Below, in pieces: positions 1 to 6,614 of a DNA stretch of 8,918 nucleotides. The DNA comes from Prolixibacteraceae bacterium (GTDB lineage Bacteria > Bacteroidota > Bacteroidia > Bacteroidales > Prolixibacteraceae), in assembly GCA_003516705.1 (NCBI GenBank), contig DPCJ01000183.1, positions 1-8,918 of the forward strand. The letters are read 5' to 3'. The number at the start of each line of letters is the position of its first letter. Position 1 is the stretch's first letter. A model generated the notes under the pieces. The model saw only the letters and a program-made list of their open reading frames with translations, was not told the DNA's origin and searched no databases. Position numbers and translations under genes: made by a program.

Positions 1-164
1 TAAAACCCGGATTACCCGTAGTGATTCAAACAGCCAGTGTTATGGGTAGCGCGTACGAAGAAATTAATACTTCAAATTGCGACGATACAATATTTAAACC
101 CATCGATGCGAATAAACTGATTGAAATAATAGCTAACCAGTTTGAAAAATACACTACAAAATGA
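1..164 (+). CDS. Response-regulator receiver domain, C-terminal fragment (partial at window start)
   Basis: The gene enters from outside the window. Codons read in frame from base 3, and 53 residues precede the TGA at 162-164. They look like the second half of a CheY-like receiver domain: a hydrophobic strand ending in VIQTA supplies the conserved Thr, and IFKPID supplies the conserved Lys before the last helix. The phosphoacceptor Asp lies upstream and cannot be seen. Because the protein ends right after the receiver fold, it is either a stand-alone receiver or, more typically for this phylum, the receiver tail of a hybrid sensor histidine kinase. Its stop overlaps the ATG of the next gene (ATGA at 161-164), so the two are probably translationally coupled and belong to one phosphorelay. 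The hybrid-kinase reading is inference; the receiver assignment is well supported. Confidence 0.8.
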   Translation, partial: KPGLPVVIQTASVMGSAYEEINTSNCDDTIFKPIDANKLIEIIANQFEKYTTK

Positions 165-1240
165 TAAGAGAGCAAAACCCGGGACAACGATACAACATTT
201 CTGTACTTTTTGTTGATGACAACGAAACCATAAGGCAGCTATACCGGAGGATTCTTGAAAAACATGTAACTCATCTGTACATCGCTGAAAATGGTTCGCA
301 TGGCCTCGAACTTTACCAGAAACACAAACCCGACCTGGTAATTACCGACATGGTAATGCCGGTGATGAACGGGCTGGAGATGGTAAAAGAAATCAAAAAA
401 TTTGCCCCCGACGCCAAATTCGTGGTTATGTCGGCTTACAGTGAAAAGGACAGCTTTATCGAATCCATTCATTTGGGTGTTGATGGTTACCTGATGAAAC
501 CGGTAGAAGCAAAAAAATTGCTTTCGCTCATCGATGAATTTGCCGGAATTACCCTGATGAAATGGGAACTCGAAGCAAAAGAGAAAAAACGTCAGGAAGC
601 TGAGGATAACATGAAAAAATCGTTGGCTGAAAAGGATGTTTTGCTGCGCGAAGTTCACCATAGGGTAAAAAACAATATGCAAATTATTTCAAGTATTCTG
701 AGCATGCAAAGCCGGAATATCGACGACCCGCGGTTAAAGGAAATTCTGCAGGAAAGCCAGAACCGGATTCATTCTATGGCTTTAATACACGAAAACCTGT
801 ACAATCACAAAAGTTTGGCAAATATCATGTTTTCGACTTACATCAAAAGCTTAACAGGAAATATTGCCAGAACCTACTCAAACCAACAGGCTAACATTCA
901 GTTCGATTACCAGATTGACGATGCTTATCTGCCGATGGACATTGCAATTCCTTGTGGTTTAATTATTAACGAGCTTATTTCGAACTCTTTTAAATATGCT
1001 TTTGTAAACACGTCTTCAGGAGTCATCAGTATTCATTTTAAGAATATTCACGACAATGAATTTAAGCTCATCGTAGCAGATAATGGCGTTGGAATACCTC
1101 CGGAAATTAATATTCTGAAAACCAAATCATTAGGAATGAAGATTCTGCACCGGTTGGTGCAGCAAATTGACGGTGAAATAGCAAGTGATTTTTCAAACGG
1201 AACAAAATTTATTATTCAATTTAAATCAACCAATAAATGA
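161..1240 (+). CDS. Receiver-histidine kinase fusion (REC + HisKA_2 + HATPase_c), cytoplasmic
   Basis: A 359-residue signalling protein with no signal peptide or membrane segment. Residues about 12-128 form a receiver domain with acidic pocket D19/D20, predicted phosphoacceptor D63 (TDMVMP), S91 and K113 (LMKP). A charged, probably coiled-coil linker (about 133-160) leads to a HisKA_2 dimerisation/phosphotransfer helix with LLREVHHRVKNN, phosphoacceptor probably H166. The ATP-binding domain shows the N box NELISNSFKYAF (N270, E271, N275), DNGVGIP (307-313) and SLGMKIL. With no sensor domain, input probably comes through phosphorylation of the receiver, plausibly by the upstream receiver or hybrid protein, and output goes to the regulator encoded next. 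The ATG overlaps the preceding stop by four bases, and its own TGA overlaps the next ATG. A response regulator with a kinase as output domain is also the architecture described for PhcR of Ralstonia. Domain calls are firm; partners are inferred. Confidence 0.92.
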   Translation: MIREQNPGQRYNISVLFVDDNETIRQLYRRILEKHVTHLYIAENGSHGLELYQKHKPDLVITDMVMPVMNGLEMVKEIKKFAPDAKFVVMSAYSEKDSFIESIHLGVDGYLMKPVEAKKLLSLIDEFAGITLMKWELEAKEKKRQEAEDNMKKSLAEKDVLLREVHHRVKNNMQIISSILSMQSRNIDDPRLKEILQESQNRIHSMALIHENLYNHKSLANIMFSTYIKSLTGNIARTYSNQQANIQFDYQIDDAYLPMDIAIPCGLIINELISNSFKYAFVNTSSGVISIHFKNIHDNEFKLIVADNGVGIPPEINILKTKSLGMKILHRLVQQIDGEIASDFSNGTKFIIQFKSTNK

Positions 1241-2016
1241 ACTCAAAGTACAAAATTCTGATTGTAGAAGACGAAATTCTGGTGGCCACCGATATTCAGG
1301 AAAGTCTTGAAGGGCTTGGATATACAGTACAAGGCATGGTGGATACAGGATTAAAGGCCATTGAAGCTGTGGAAAAACAACTGCCCGATTTAATTTTAAT
1401 GGACATTAATCTGAAAGGAGAAATGACCGGTATTGAGGCTGCAACAAACATTACCAGAAACAATGACGTTCCAATTATTTATTTAACAGCCAATACTGAT
1501 ATCGATACAGTAAATAAAGCCAAAGTAGCTCTTCCTTACGGATATATCAGTAAACCGTTCACCGATAAGGATTTACAAACAAATATCGAAATTGCAATTT
1601 TTAAATTTGCAAACGATGTTAAGCTGAAAATGGAAAGTGAACAGTTTAATACTTTCTTCGATTTAAAAGACCACGAAAAAAACCAGATAATTGTTCACGG
1701 GCAAAAAGGCCTTGAAAAAATAAACATAAAAGATGTTTATTTTATTGAGAACGATGGAAAACAAACCATTATTCATCTATCAGAAGACGAAGTAGTTACC
1801 GATAAATCTTTTGTTGAACTCACCGGTTTATTTCCCAAAAAGTACTTTGTGCAGGTAAGTCAGTATTTTGTTATTAATGCCTTAAAGGTTTTTGCTGTAA
1901 AATATCCCGAGATAATAATTGCCGATAAAATGACGGTGATCTCGGTAGATGAGGAGTACAGGGAGACGATTAAAACTATTAACAGCGAATTAGGCGAAAT
2001 AATTGATAATGAATAG
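1237..2016 (+). CDS. LytTR-family response regulator (REC + LytTR-like DNA-binding domain)
   Basis: A 259-residue regulator. The N-terminal receiver (about 5-122) carries acidic residues E11/D12, phosphoacceptor D56 in LMDINLKG, T84 (LTAN) and K106 (SKPF), all the residues needed for phosphorylation. After a linker, residues about 145-248 match the LytTR beta-fold: INIKDVYFIENDGKQTIIH corresponds to the usual 'I-x-YIEaegdY' segment, and FVQVSQYFVINALKV corresponds to the usual 'F-x-RiHRSyiVN' segment. In this copy the Arg, His and Arg/Lys normally found there are replaced by Gln, Ser and Gln, and the C-terminal tail is acidic, so canonical DNA binding may be altered. The start ATG overlaps the kinase stop (ATGA), making it the likely phosphoacceptor partner of that kinase. 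The stop lies inside the first codons of the methyltransferase gene. The regulator call is secure; target genes are unknown. Confidence 0.9.
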   Translation: MNSKYKILIVEDEILVATDIQESLEGLGYTVQGMVDTGLKAIEAVEKQLPDLILMDINLKGEMTGIEAATNITRNNDVPIIYLTANTDIDTVNKAKVALPYGYISKPFTDKDLQTNIEIAIFKFANDVKLKMESEQFNTFFDLKDHEKNQIIVHGQKGLEKINIKDVYFIENDGKQTIIHLSEDEVVTDKSFVELTGLFPKKYFVQVSQYFVINALKVFAVKYPEIIIADKMTVISVDEEYRETIKTINSELGEIIDNE

Positions 2017-2920
2017 TATTGTTCTTAACGAAGAGATGTTAGCCGTAGAAATTGATGATATTGACATTGATACGTACATCGAAGAAATTTTTGCCAAAAA
2101 CGGTCCAGACAAAGAAGATTATCTTGTTTTTTATAAATTGGTTGACCGGTTAAAAGCTGAAGAAGTTGAAGATTTTCGTCGGAAAATTGCTTCAATTCTG
2201 AATCCAAATTCACTCTTCGGTTTCTCCTATACAAAACCGTTTGGATACAGTGGTGATTTTTTTATCATCGAAAAAATATACCAGTATTACGTAAATCCTG
2301 ATGAACGTTACCGCAAATGGGACGAATTTTTGCACTCAGCGGGTGCCGTTATTGCTGTCAGAAACCGCAAAACACTCGCTATCGAAATATTTGAGCAGTT
2401 AAATAAAAAGGCGATGGGATTACGTCAGGATGTTTTGATTCTTGGCAGTGGCCCGGTTACCGAAACATTCGAATTTTTTGAAAGGAACCCGGATAATTCG
2501 CTTGTATTTGAAATGCTCGATTTAGATAAAAGAGCCATTGCATATGCCAAAACCAAAAACCGGAAGTATCTGAATAAGATGACTTTTCATAACGCCAACG
2601 TCATCAGGTTTACACCCGAAAGGAAATTCGATTTGATTTGGAGCGCCGGTTTATTCGACTACTTTAAGGGCAAACACTTTGTGTATCTGATTAAAAGGTA
2701 TTACGAGTTTCTGAAAGACGACGGCGAAATGATTATTGGAAATTTCAATGTTGAAAATCCTTCGCGCAGAAGTATGGAAATTATGGGTGACTGGTTTTTA
2801 TACCATCGGTCGGCAGATGAATTAAAACATTTTGCTTTGCAAGCCGGAATAGAAGAATCAAAAATCGACGTAATTCAGGAGCCACTGGGTATTAACCTGT
2901 TTCTGAAAATAAAAAAGTAG
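2009..2920 (+). CDS. Class I SAM-dependent methyltransferase, PhcB-like (3-hydroxy-fatty-acid methyl ester type)
   Basis: A 303-residue protein from ATG 2009. A TTG at 2003 would add two residues, but the ATG is preferred. Residues about 1-130 are a helical N-terminal region containing KPFGYSGDF (77-85). The Rossmann methyltransferase core follows: glycine motif DVLILGSGPV (141-150), acidic SAM-ribose strand MLDLDKRAIAYA, FDLIWSAGLFDYF (207-219), IIGNFNVENPSR (242-253) and DWFLYHRSADEL (261-272). From memory, the combination GY(A/S)GD, GLFDY, GNF-x-NPS and DW-x-x-(I/L)YR is typical of the family annotated as 'extracellular factor 3-hydroxypalmitic acid methyl ester biosynthesis', whose reference member is PhcB of Ralstonia. 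If so, it would methylate the carboxyl group of a hydroxylated fatty acid to give a diffusible signal. The gene overlaps the LytTR stop by 8 bp, so it is co-translated with the two-component genes. Methyltransferase fold is near certain; the PhcB-type substrate is inference. Confidence 0.8.
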   Translation: MNSIVLNEEMLAVEIDDIDIDTYIEEIFAKNGPDKEDYLVFYKLVDRLKAEEVEDFRRKIASILNPNSLFGFSYTKPFGYSGDFFIIEKIYQYYVNPDERYRKWDEFLHSAGAVIAVRNRKTLAIEIFEQLNKKAMGLRQDVLILGSGPVTETFEFFERNPDNSLVFEMLDLDKRAIAYAKTKNRKYLNKMTFHNANVIRFTPERKFDLIWSAGLFDYFKGKHFVYLIKRYYEFLKDDGEMIIGNFNVENPSRRSMEIMGDWFLYHRSADELKHFALQAGIEESKIDVIQEPLGINLFLKIKK

Positions 2921-2946
2921 GAAGAACTTACTCGAAAAACTGAACC

Positions 2947-3561
2947 ATGAAAATCATTTGTATCGGTCGTAATTATGTGGCACACGCCAAAGAATTGAAC
3001 AACGAGGTTCCTGACGAACCTGTGTTTTTTATGAAGCCCGATTCGTCGCTGCTGCGCAACAACGACCCGTTTTATATTCCCGACTGGACAAACGATGTGC
3101 ATCACGAAATTGAACTGGTACTCAAGATAAACCGCATCGGAAAAAATATTGAAAAGCGCTTTGCGCACAGGTATTTCGATGAGATAGGGCTTGGTGTTGA
3201 TTTTACTGCGCGCGATGTACAGCAAAAACTCAAAGAGAAAGGACTGCCGTGGGAAAAGGCCAAAGCTTTTGACCAGGCCGCGGTCCTGGGTAACACTTTT
3301 ATCAAAAAGGAAGAACTGAACGATGCAGCAAATATTCAGTTTAAACTAAATATCAACGGAAATCTGGTGCAGTATGGAAATTCGAACCTGATGATTTTTA
3401 GTTTCGACGATATTATTTCGCATATATCGAAATATGTTACGCTGAAAATCGGCGATCTGATTTACACAGGGACTCCGGCTGGCGTTGGCCCGGTAAAAAT
3501 CGGCGACAGGCTCGTAGGTTTTCTTGAAGAAAAAATACTACTCGATTTTGAGATAAAATAA
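2947..3561 (+). CDS. Fumarylacetoacetate hydrolase (FAH) family protein, FAHD1-like acylpyruvase/oxaloacetate decarboxylase type
   Basis: A 204-residue single-domain FAH fold, the usual size for the short FAHD1-like members. The N-terminal IGRNYVAHAKEL holds the catalytic His-Glu pair (H13, E16), matching RNYxxHxxE in FAHD1. Metal ligands are E54 and E56 in HHEIEL and D85 in GVDFTARD; K106 in WEKAKAFD corresponds to the active-site Lys. The C-terminal IYTGTPAGVGPVKIGD (about 172-187) is the conserved substrate-loop signature. Known relatives are cytosolic Mg/Mn enzymes that hydrolyse acylpyruvates or decarboxylate oxaloacetate; the exact substrate cannot be read from sequence. It starts 26 bp after the methyltransferase stop on the same strand, so read-through from the signalling operon is possible but a functional link is not evident. 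The ATG is preceded by AAAACTGAACC with no Shine-Dalgarno motif. Confidence 0.92.
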   Translation: MKIICIGRNYVAHAKELNNEVPDEPVFFMKPDSSLLRNNDPFYIPDWTNDVHHEIELVLKINRIGKNIEKRFAHRYFDEIGLGVDFTARDVQQKLKEKGLPWEKAKAFDQAAVLGNTFIKKEELNDAANIQFKLNINGNLVQYGNSNLMIFSFDDIISHISKYVTLKIGDLIYTGTPAGVGPVKIGDRLVGFLEEKILLDFEIK

Positions 3562-3574
3562 TTGGATATTGTCC

Positions 3575-3607
3575 ATTGTTTTAAGGCTTTTTAAAAGTAT
3601 TTATTTG
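3575..3607 (+). promoter_or_regulatory. Candidate Bacteroidota-type promoter ahead of the CoA-binding gene
   Basis: ATTG at 3575-3578 could serve as the -33 element and TTTATTTG at 3600-3607 is a 7-of-8 match to the Bacteroidota -7 consensus TAnnTTTG, with a 21-nt spacer. Transcription would then start near 3614, leaving about 40 nt before ATG 3657. AT-rich DNA makes chance matches common, so this is tentative. Confidence 0.3.
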
Positions 3608-3656
3608 AAGCCTGAAAACGATGGATGTCCGGCAACCGATAACCAAAAAAATAACC

Positions 3657-4124
3657 ATGGTAACTTTAAATCAAATCAACAGCTTTCTTGCCCCGCGCAA
3701 ACTGGCTGTAGCAGGCGTTTCGCGTAATCCGAAAAAATTCGGAGGTTATGTTTTTAATGAATTGAAACAGAAAGGATTTCAACTGTTTCCGGTAAATCCC
3801 AATGCTGAAAAAATTCAGGGTGTGAAATGCTACAAAACTGTGGCAGAGCTTCCTGCTGATGTAACTCATTTACTGATTGTAACACCAAAAACCGAAACAA
3901 CATCAGTAGCCGAAGCTGCTGCAAAAAAGGGAATTAAAATGGTGTGGATTCAGCAAACTTCGGAAACTCCTGAGGCTTTGAAAATGCTTGAAGAAGCTCA
4001 AATTCCGGTTATTTACAAAAAATGTATCATGATGTTTGCCAGCCCGGTAAAGGGCGGACATGCATTTCATCGTTTCTTTGTAAAAGCTTTTGGCGGTTAT
4101 CCTAAAATGGTGGCAGCCAATTAA
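3657..4124 (+). CDS. CoA-binding domain protein (CoA_binding_2/YccU-like)
   Basis: A 155-residue Rossmann-like protein related to the N-terminal domain of succinyl-CoA synthetase alpha subunits. The nucleotide loop AGVSRNPKKFGGYVF (19-33) is followed by FPVNPNAEKIQGVKCY (44-59), HLLIVTPK (71-78), MVWIQQ (95-100) and a cysteine-containing segment YKKCIMMF (120-127). Short stand-alone CoA_binding_2 proteins of this size are widespread, and some are shown or proposed to bind CoA or acyl-CoA; none has a well-defined reaction. An in-frame ATG at 3621 would add 12 residues, but 3657 is chosen. The protein family begins near the NQINSFLAPRKLAVAG segment, the extension is hydrophilic and unconserved-looking, and AAAAAATAACC before 3657 is a typical Bacteroidota start context. 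It sits 11 bp before the thioesterase gene, suggesting co-transcription and perhaps a shared acyl-CoA theme. Confidence 0.88.
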   Translation: MVTLNQINSFLAPRKLAVAGVSRNPKKFGGYVFNELKQKGFQLFPVNPNAEKIQGVKCYKTVAELPADVTHLLIVTPKTETTSVAEAAAKKGIKMVWIQQTSETPEALKMLEEAQIPVIYKKCIMMFASPVKGGHAFHRFFVKAFGGYPKMVAAN

Positions 4125-4135
4125 TAACTAGGAAA

Positions 4136-4558
4136 ATGAAGGAACCCGGGTTTGAAATTGAGATGGAGGTGCGCGATTATGAATGCGACCTTCAGGGCAT
4201 CGTCAATAACGCGGTTTACCAGAATTACCTGGAACATTGTCGACACAAATTTCTTCAGTCGGTCGGAATTGATTTTGCACAATTTCACAACGACGGTATC
4301 GATGCAGTTGTAATCAGGGCAGAAATCGATTATAAATTTCCACTTCGCCCGGGGGATGTATTTTTAGTAAAACTAAAATTAGGAAAGCAGGGCAATTTGA
4401 GGATAATTTTTGACCAGCAAATTGTACACAAAGCAGATGAAAAACTGATGGTAAAAGCCAGAATTACTACGGTACTTACAAAAAATAACCGACCGCTGGC
4501 TTCGGCTGTTCTTTTGAAAAAATTTGAAGAATCTGGAGTTTTATTACCTGAAGTCTAA
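4136..4558 (+). CDS. Acyl-CoA thioesterase, 4HBT/YbgC-like hotdog fold
   Basis: A 140-residue single hotdog domain, the normal size for the 4-hydroxybenzoyl-CoA thioesterase/YbgC/FadM group. The signature VRDYECDLQGIVNNAVYQNYLEH spans residues about 12-34; D18 is the predicted catalytic Asp and the NN-x-x-Y motif lies at the start of the central helix. Residues about 57-118 form the beta-sheet that closes the fold (FPLRPGD at 68-74). Such enzymes hydrolyse acyl-CoA or acyl-ACP thioesters in the cytosol; chain length and substrate are not predictable here. The ATG lies 11 bp after the CoA-binding gene stop. Its TAA (4556-4558) overlaps the TAG of the convergent YkgJ-type gene. Function class is confident, physiological role unknown. 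Confidence 0.9.
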   Translation: MKEPGFEIEMEVRDYECDLQGIVNNAVYQNYLEHCRHKFLQSVGIDFAQFHNDGIDAVVIRAEIDYKFPLRPGDVFLVKLKLGKQGNLRIIFDQQIVHKADEKLMVKARITTVLTKNNRPLASAVLLKKFEESGVLLPEV

Positions 4559-5193
4559 TCTTTTTCAAGTAGTTTTTCCTCAATCCGATACTCTTTGGCA
4601 ACAAATCCGTGGTTTTTCAAAGCCGCCTTAAAACCTTCGTTCATCATTCTTCCGGCCCGGAGTGGAAGATTTAGTAAATTGGGAATGTTGTTTTTGTCTG
4701 CCGGTTTTTTATAAAATCGCAGGCATGATTTTACGTCGGAAGATAGATAAATTCGGCAGGCCATCGGACGTGCAGGGTAGGCCGAACAAGCTCCGTCTTC
4801 GAGTAACGGACAGGGGAATTTGGCATTCAGCAACTCTTTTTCGGTTAAAAATCCAAAGGCATTTTTCTTGTTGTCGGCTCGTTCTTTCAACGCCTGCTTA
4901 TTTGCGTCGTCAAAATTATTCTCGATAAAATAATTCAGGAAATCCAACTCGTATTGCATGGCAAATACAGGCTGGTGACAACACCATTCACAACCTTTTT
5001 TACAATGAACGGGTTGTTCCTGCTGAGAAGCAAATCCGGTTAAAATATCAATAAACCCATCCATCGAGGAATACATTTCTGCAACAGCTGCATAAAGTAC
5101 ATCAGGTTCAAAACCAGCTTCACAAACTTTCATTCCAAGTTTGAACCCGTCAGAATAAAATGCGTTTTCAATTTCTTTAAGGTTTATATCCAC
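4555..5193 (-). CDS. YkgJ-type zinc/iron-chelating cysteine-cluster protein
   Basis: A 212-residue soluble protein with the cysteine pattern of the YkgJ/CxxCxxCC family. C64, C68, C71 and C72 occur in CKKGCEWCC; C128, C136 and C146 in PCPLLEDGACSAYPARPMACR; and C157 follows. The eight cysteines are predicted to bind zinc or an iron-sulfur cluster; the biochemical function of the family is unknown. Residues 1-55 and about 170-205 are mostly helical. The start is a GTG at 5193: in-frame codons upstream reach a TAA about 30 bp earlier without an ATG, so GTG is the only reasonable start unless M21 is used. It lies 43 bp downstream of the symporter gene on the same strand, probably the last gene of that run. 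Its stop overlaps the stop of the converging thioesterase gene. Confidence 0.87.
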   Translation of the reverse strand: MDINLKEIENAFYSDGFKLGMKVCEAGFEPDVLYAAVAEMYSSMDGFIDILTGFASQQEQPVHCKKGCEWCCHQPVFAMQYELDFLNYFIENNFDDANKQALKERADNKKNAFGFLTEKELLNAKFPCPLLEDGACSAYPARPMACRIYLSSDVKSCLRFYKKPADKNNIPNLLNLPLRAGRMMNEGFKAALKNHGFVAKEYRIEEKLLEKD

Positions 5194-5236
5194 GATTTTG
5201 ATCTTTTTAATTTGATGATAACTTTAGTTCAGGTTT

Positions 5237-6607
5237 CTATTTAAACTGACCAGTTTCAAACCGGTGAAAATAGTCTTTTGCAGCCCGTTTTACATGCGGG
5301 GCAAGCAATACAGCAGAGATAACAGTTGGGAACGCCATCAATCCAAAAGCAAGGTCAATCAGTGATATAACCACCCCAATCTGGACAGTTGCAGCAAGAA
5401 TGATGGAGCCTGCATAAAAATAGTTGTAGTACTTCCCGTAGCGGGCACCAGCCACAAAACTCAAACATTTTACGCCATAATACGGGTAGGCAAACATGGT
5501 TGAAAGCGAAAAGAAAAGTACTGTTATCAGTAAAATATATTTTCCAAAGCCGGGCATGCTGGTTTCAAATGCAAGGGTAGTCAGCGAAACTCCATCCACA
5601 TTCGGAGTATTCCAAACGCCAGTAATAATCAGCGCCAGCGCAGTCATTGTACAAATAATCATTGTATCGAGAATAGGTCCAAGCATGGCAATCAGCCCTT
5701 CACGAACAGGTTCGCTTGTTTTGGCGGCGCCGTGTGCCATTGATGCTGTTCCAAGTCCGGCTTCGTTTGAAAACGAGGCGCGCCGCACACCCGTGATAAT
5801 TACTGAACCAACCGCTCCGCCCATAACAGCCTGACCGGTAAAAGCATCGGTTATGATGAGTTTGAGTGAAGGTAAAATGTGTTCCATATTTGTTGCAATA
5901 ATGAAAGCCACCGAAATCGAATAAAAAACAGCCATCACCGGCACAATTTTTCCCGACACCTTTCCGATTCGGGTAACACCACCAAAAATTACTACGCCAA
6001 CCAAAAGTGCCAGGCCAATGCCGATATAAAGGTTAATTTGTGATGGCACTTGTGCAAGATTGGGAATAAAAACCACTTCTTTCAGAATCTGTGTCAGCTG
6101 GTTGGCCTGAAACATGGGCGAAACGCCAATCATTCCGGCAACCGAAAAAAATATTGCCAGCGGTTTCCAGTTTTTTCCAAGTCCTTCAGTAATAAAATAC
6201 ATGGGGCCACCCTGTATTTCGCCATTGCTGTCTTTCCCACGAAACATTACAGCCAGCGTACATTCAAAAAATTTGGTGCTGATGCCCAATAAGGCTGAAA
6301 TCCACATCCAGAACATGGCACCCGGCCCGCCGGTGGCAATGGCAACCGCCACGCCGCTGATGTTGCCCATGCCAATGGTTCCGGCCAAAGCCGTTGAAAG
6401 CGCTTCGTAGTGTTTTAACTGGCCTGGTTCGTTGGGATCGTCATATTTTCCGGTTAAAATTTTCAGGGCATGACCTATATATCGTAACGGAGCAAGTCTG
6501 GAATAAATAAGAAAAAACAAACCGCCACCCAGCAAAAGGATTAACAGGGGAGTTCCCCAAATCATATTTGCTGCCTGAATTATGAATTCGCCGGTTTTTT
6601 CAAGCAT
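5237..6607 (-). CDS. Sodium:alanine/glycine symporter (AGCS family)
   Basis: A 456-residue polytopic inner-membrane protein with roughly ten to eleven hydrophobic segments, full length for the alanine-or-glycine:cation symporter family. Family hallmarks are GTIGMGNISGVAVAIATGGPG (76-96), followed by AMFWMW (97-102), and RASFSNEAGLGTASMAHGAA (276-295), the ligand and Na+ binding loop seen across AGCS members. QGGPMYFITEGLG (132-144) is also conserved. It imports alanine and/or glycine with Na+ (or H+); which amino acid, and whether D-isomers are taken, cannot be told. The C-terminus FHRFETGQFK is cytosolic and basic, consistent with a transporter end. The gene begins 7 bp after the stop of the exported EEP-family gene, indicating co-transcription. 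Identification is firm. Confidence 0.96.
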   Translation of the reverse strand: MLEKTGEFIIQAANMIWGTPLLILLLGGGLFFLIYSRLAPLRYIGHALKILTGKYDDPNEPGQLKHYEALSTALAGTIGMGNISGVAVAIATGGPGAMFWMWISALLGISTKFFECTLAVMFRGKDSNGEIQGGPMYFITEGLGKNWKPLAIFFSVAGMIGVSPMFQANQLTQILKEVVFIPNLAQVPSQINLYIGIGLALLVGVVIFGGVTRIGKVSGKIVPVMAVFYSISVAFIIATNMEHILPSLKLIITDAFTGQAVMGGAVGSVIITGVRRASFSNEAGLGTASMAHGAAKTSEPVREGLIAMLGPILDTMIICTMTALALIITGVWNTPNVDGVSLTTLAFETSMPGFGKYILLITVLFFSLSTMFAYPYYGVKCLSFVAGARYGKYYNYFYAGSIILAATVQIGVVISLIDLAFGLMAFPTVISAVLLAPHVKRAAKDYFHRFETGQFK

Positions 6608-6614
6608 GTCAGAA

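Noticed and set aside
239..682. 147-codon - strand open frame opposite the receiver-kinase gene
   Set aside because: Phe/His/Gln-rich translation without domain features, fully opposite well-conserved receiver and kinase motifs.
2003..2008. TTG start two codons upstream for the methyltransferase
   Set aside because: ATG at 2009 keeps the whole conserved protein and is the more common start codon; the extra two residues carry no signal.
3584..3613. Inverted repeat AGGCTT/AAGCCT after the FAH-family gene, possible terminator
   Set aside because: Only six paired bases with an 18-base loop and no following T-tract; it also overlaps the better-supported promoter candidate.
3621..3656. Upstream ATG adding 12 residues to the CoA-binding protein
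   Set aside because: The added residues are hydrophilic and outside the family's usual N-terminus, and the candidate transcription start near 3614 would leave almost no leader for this start.
4662..4928. 88-codon open frame on the + strand inside the YkgJ-type gene
   Set aside because: It lies antisense to a gene with a clear conserved cysteine pattern and its translation shows no recognisable domain.
6114..6410. Open frame of 98 codons on the + strand opposite the symporter gene
   Set aside because: Proline- and alanine-rich translation is what results from the opposite strand of membrane-protein codons; the symporter on the - strand is intact and unambiguous.
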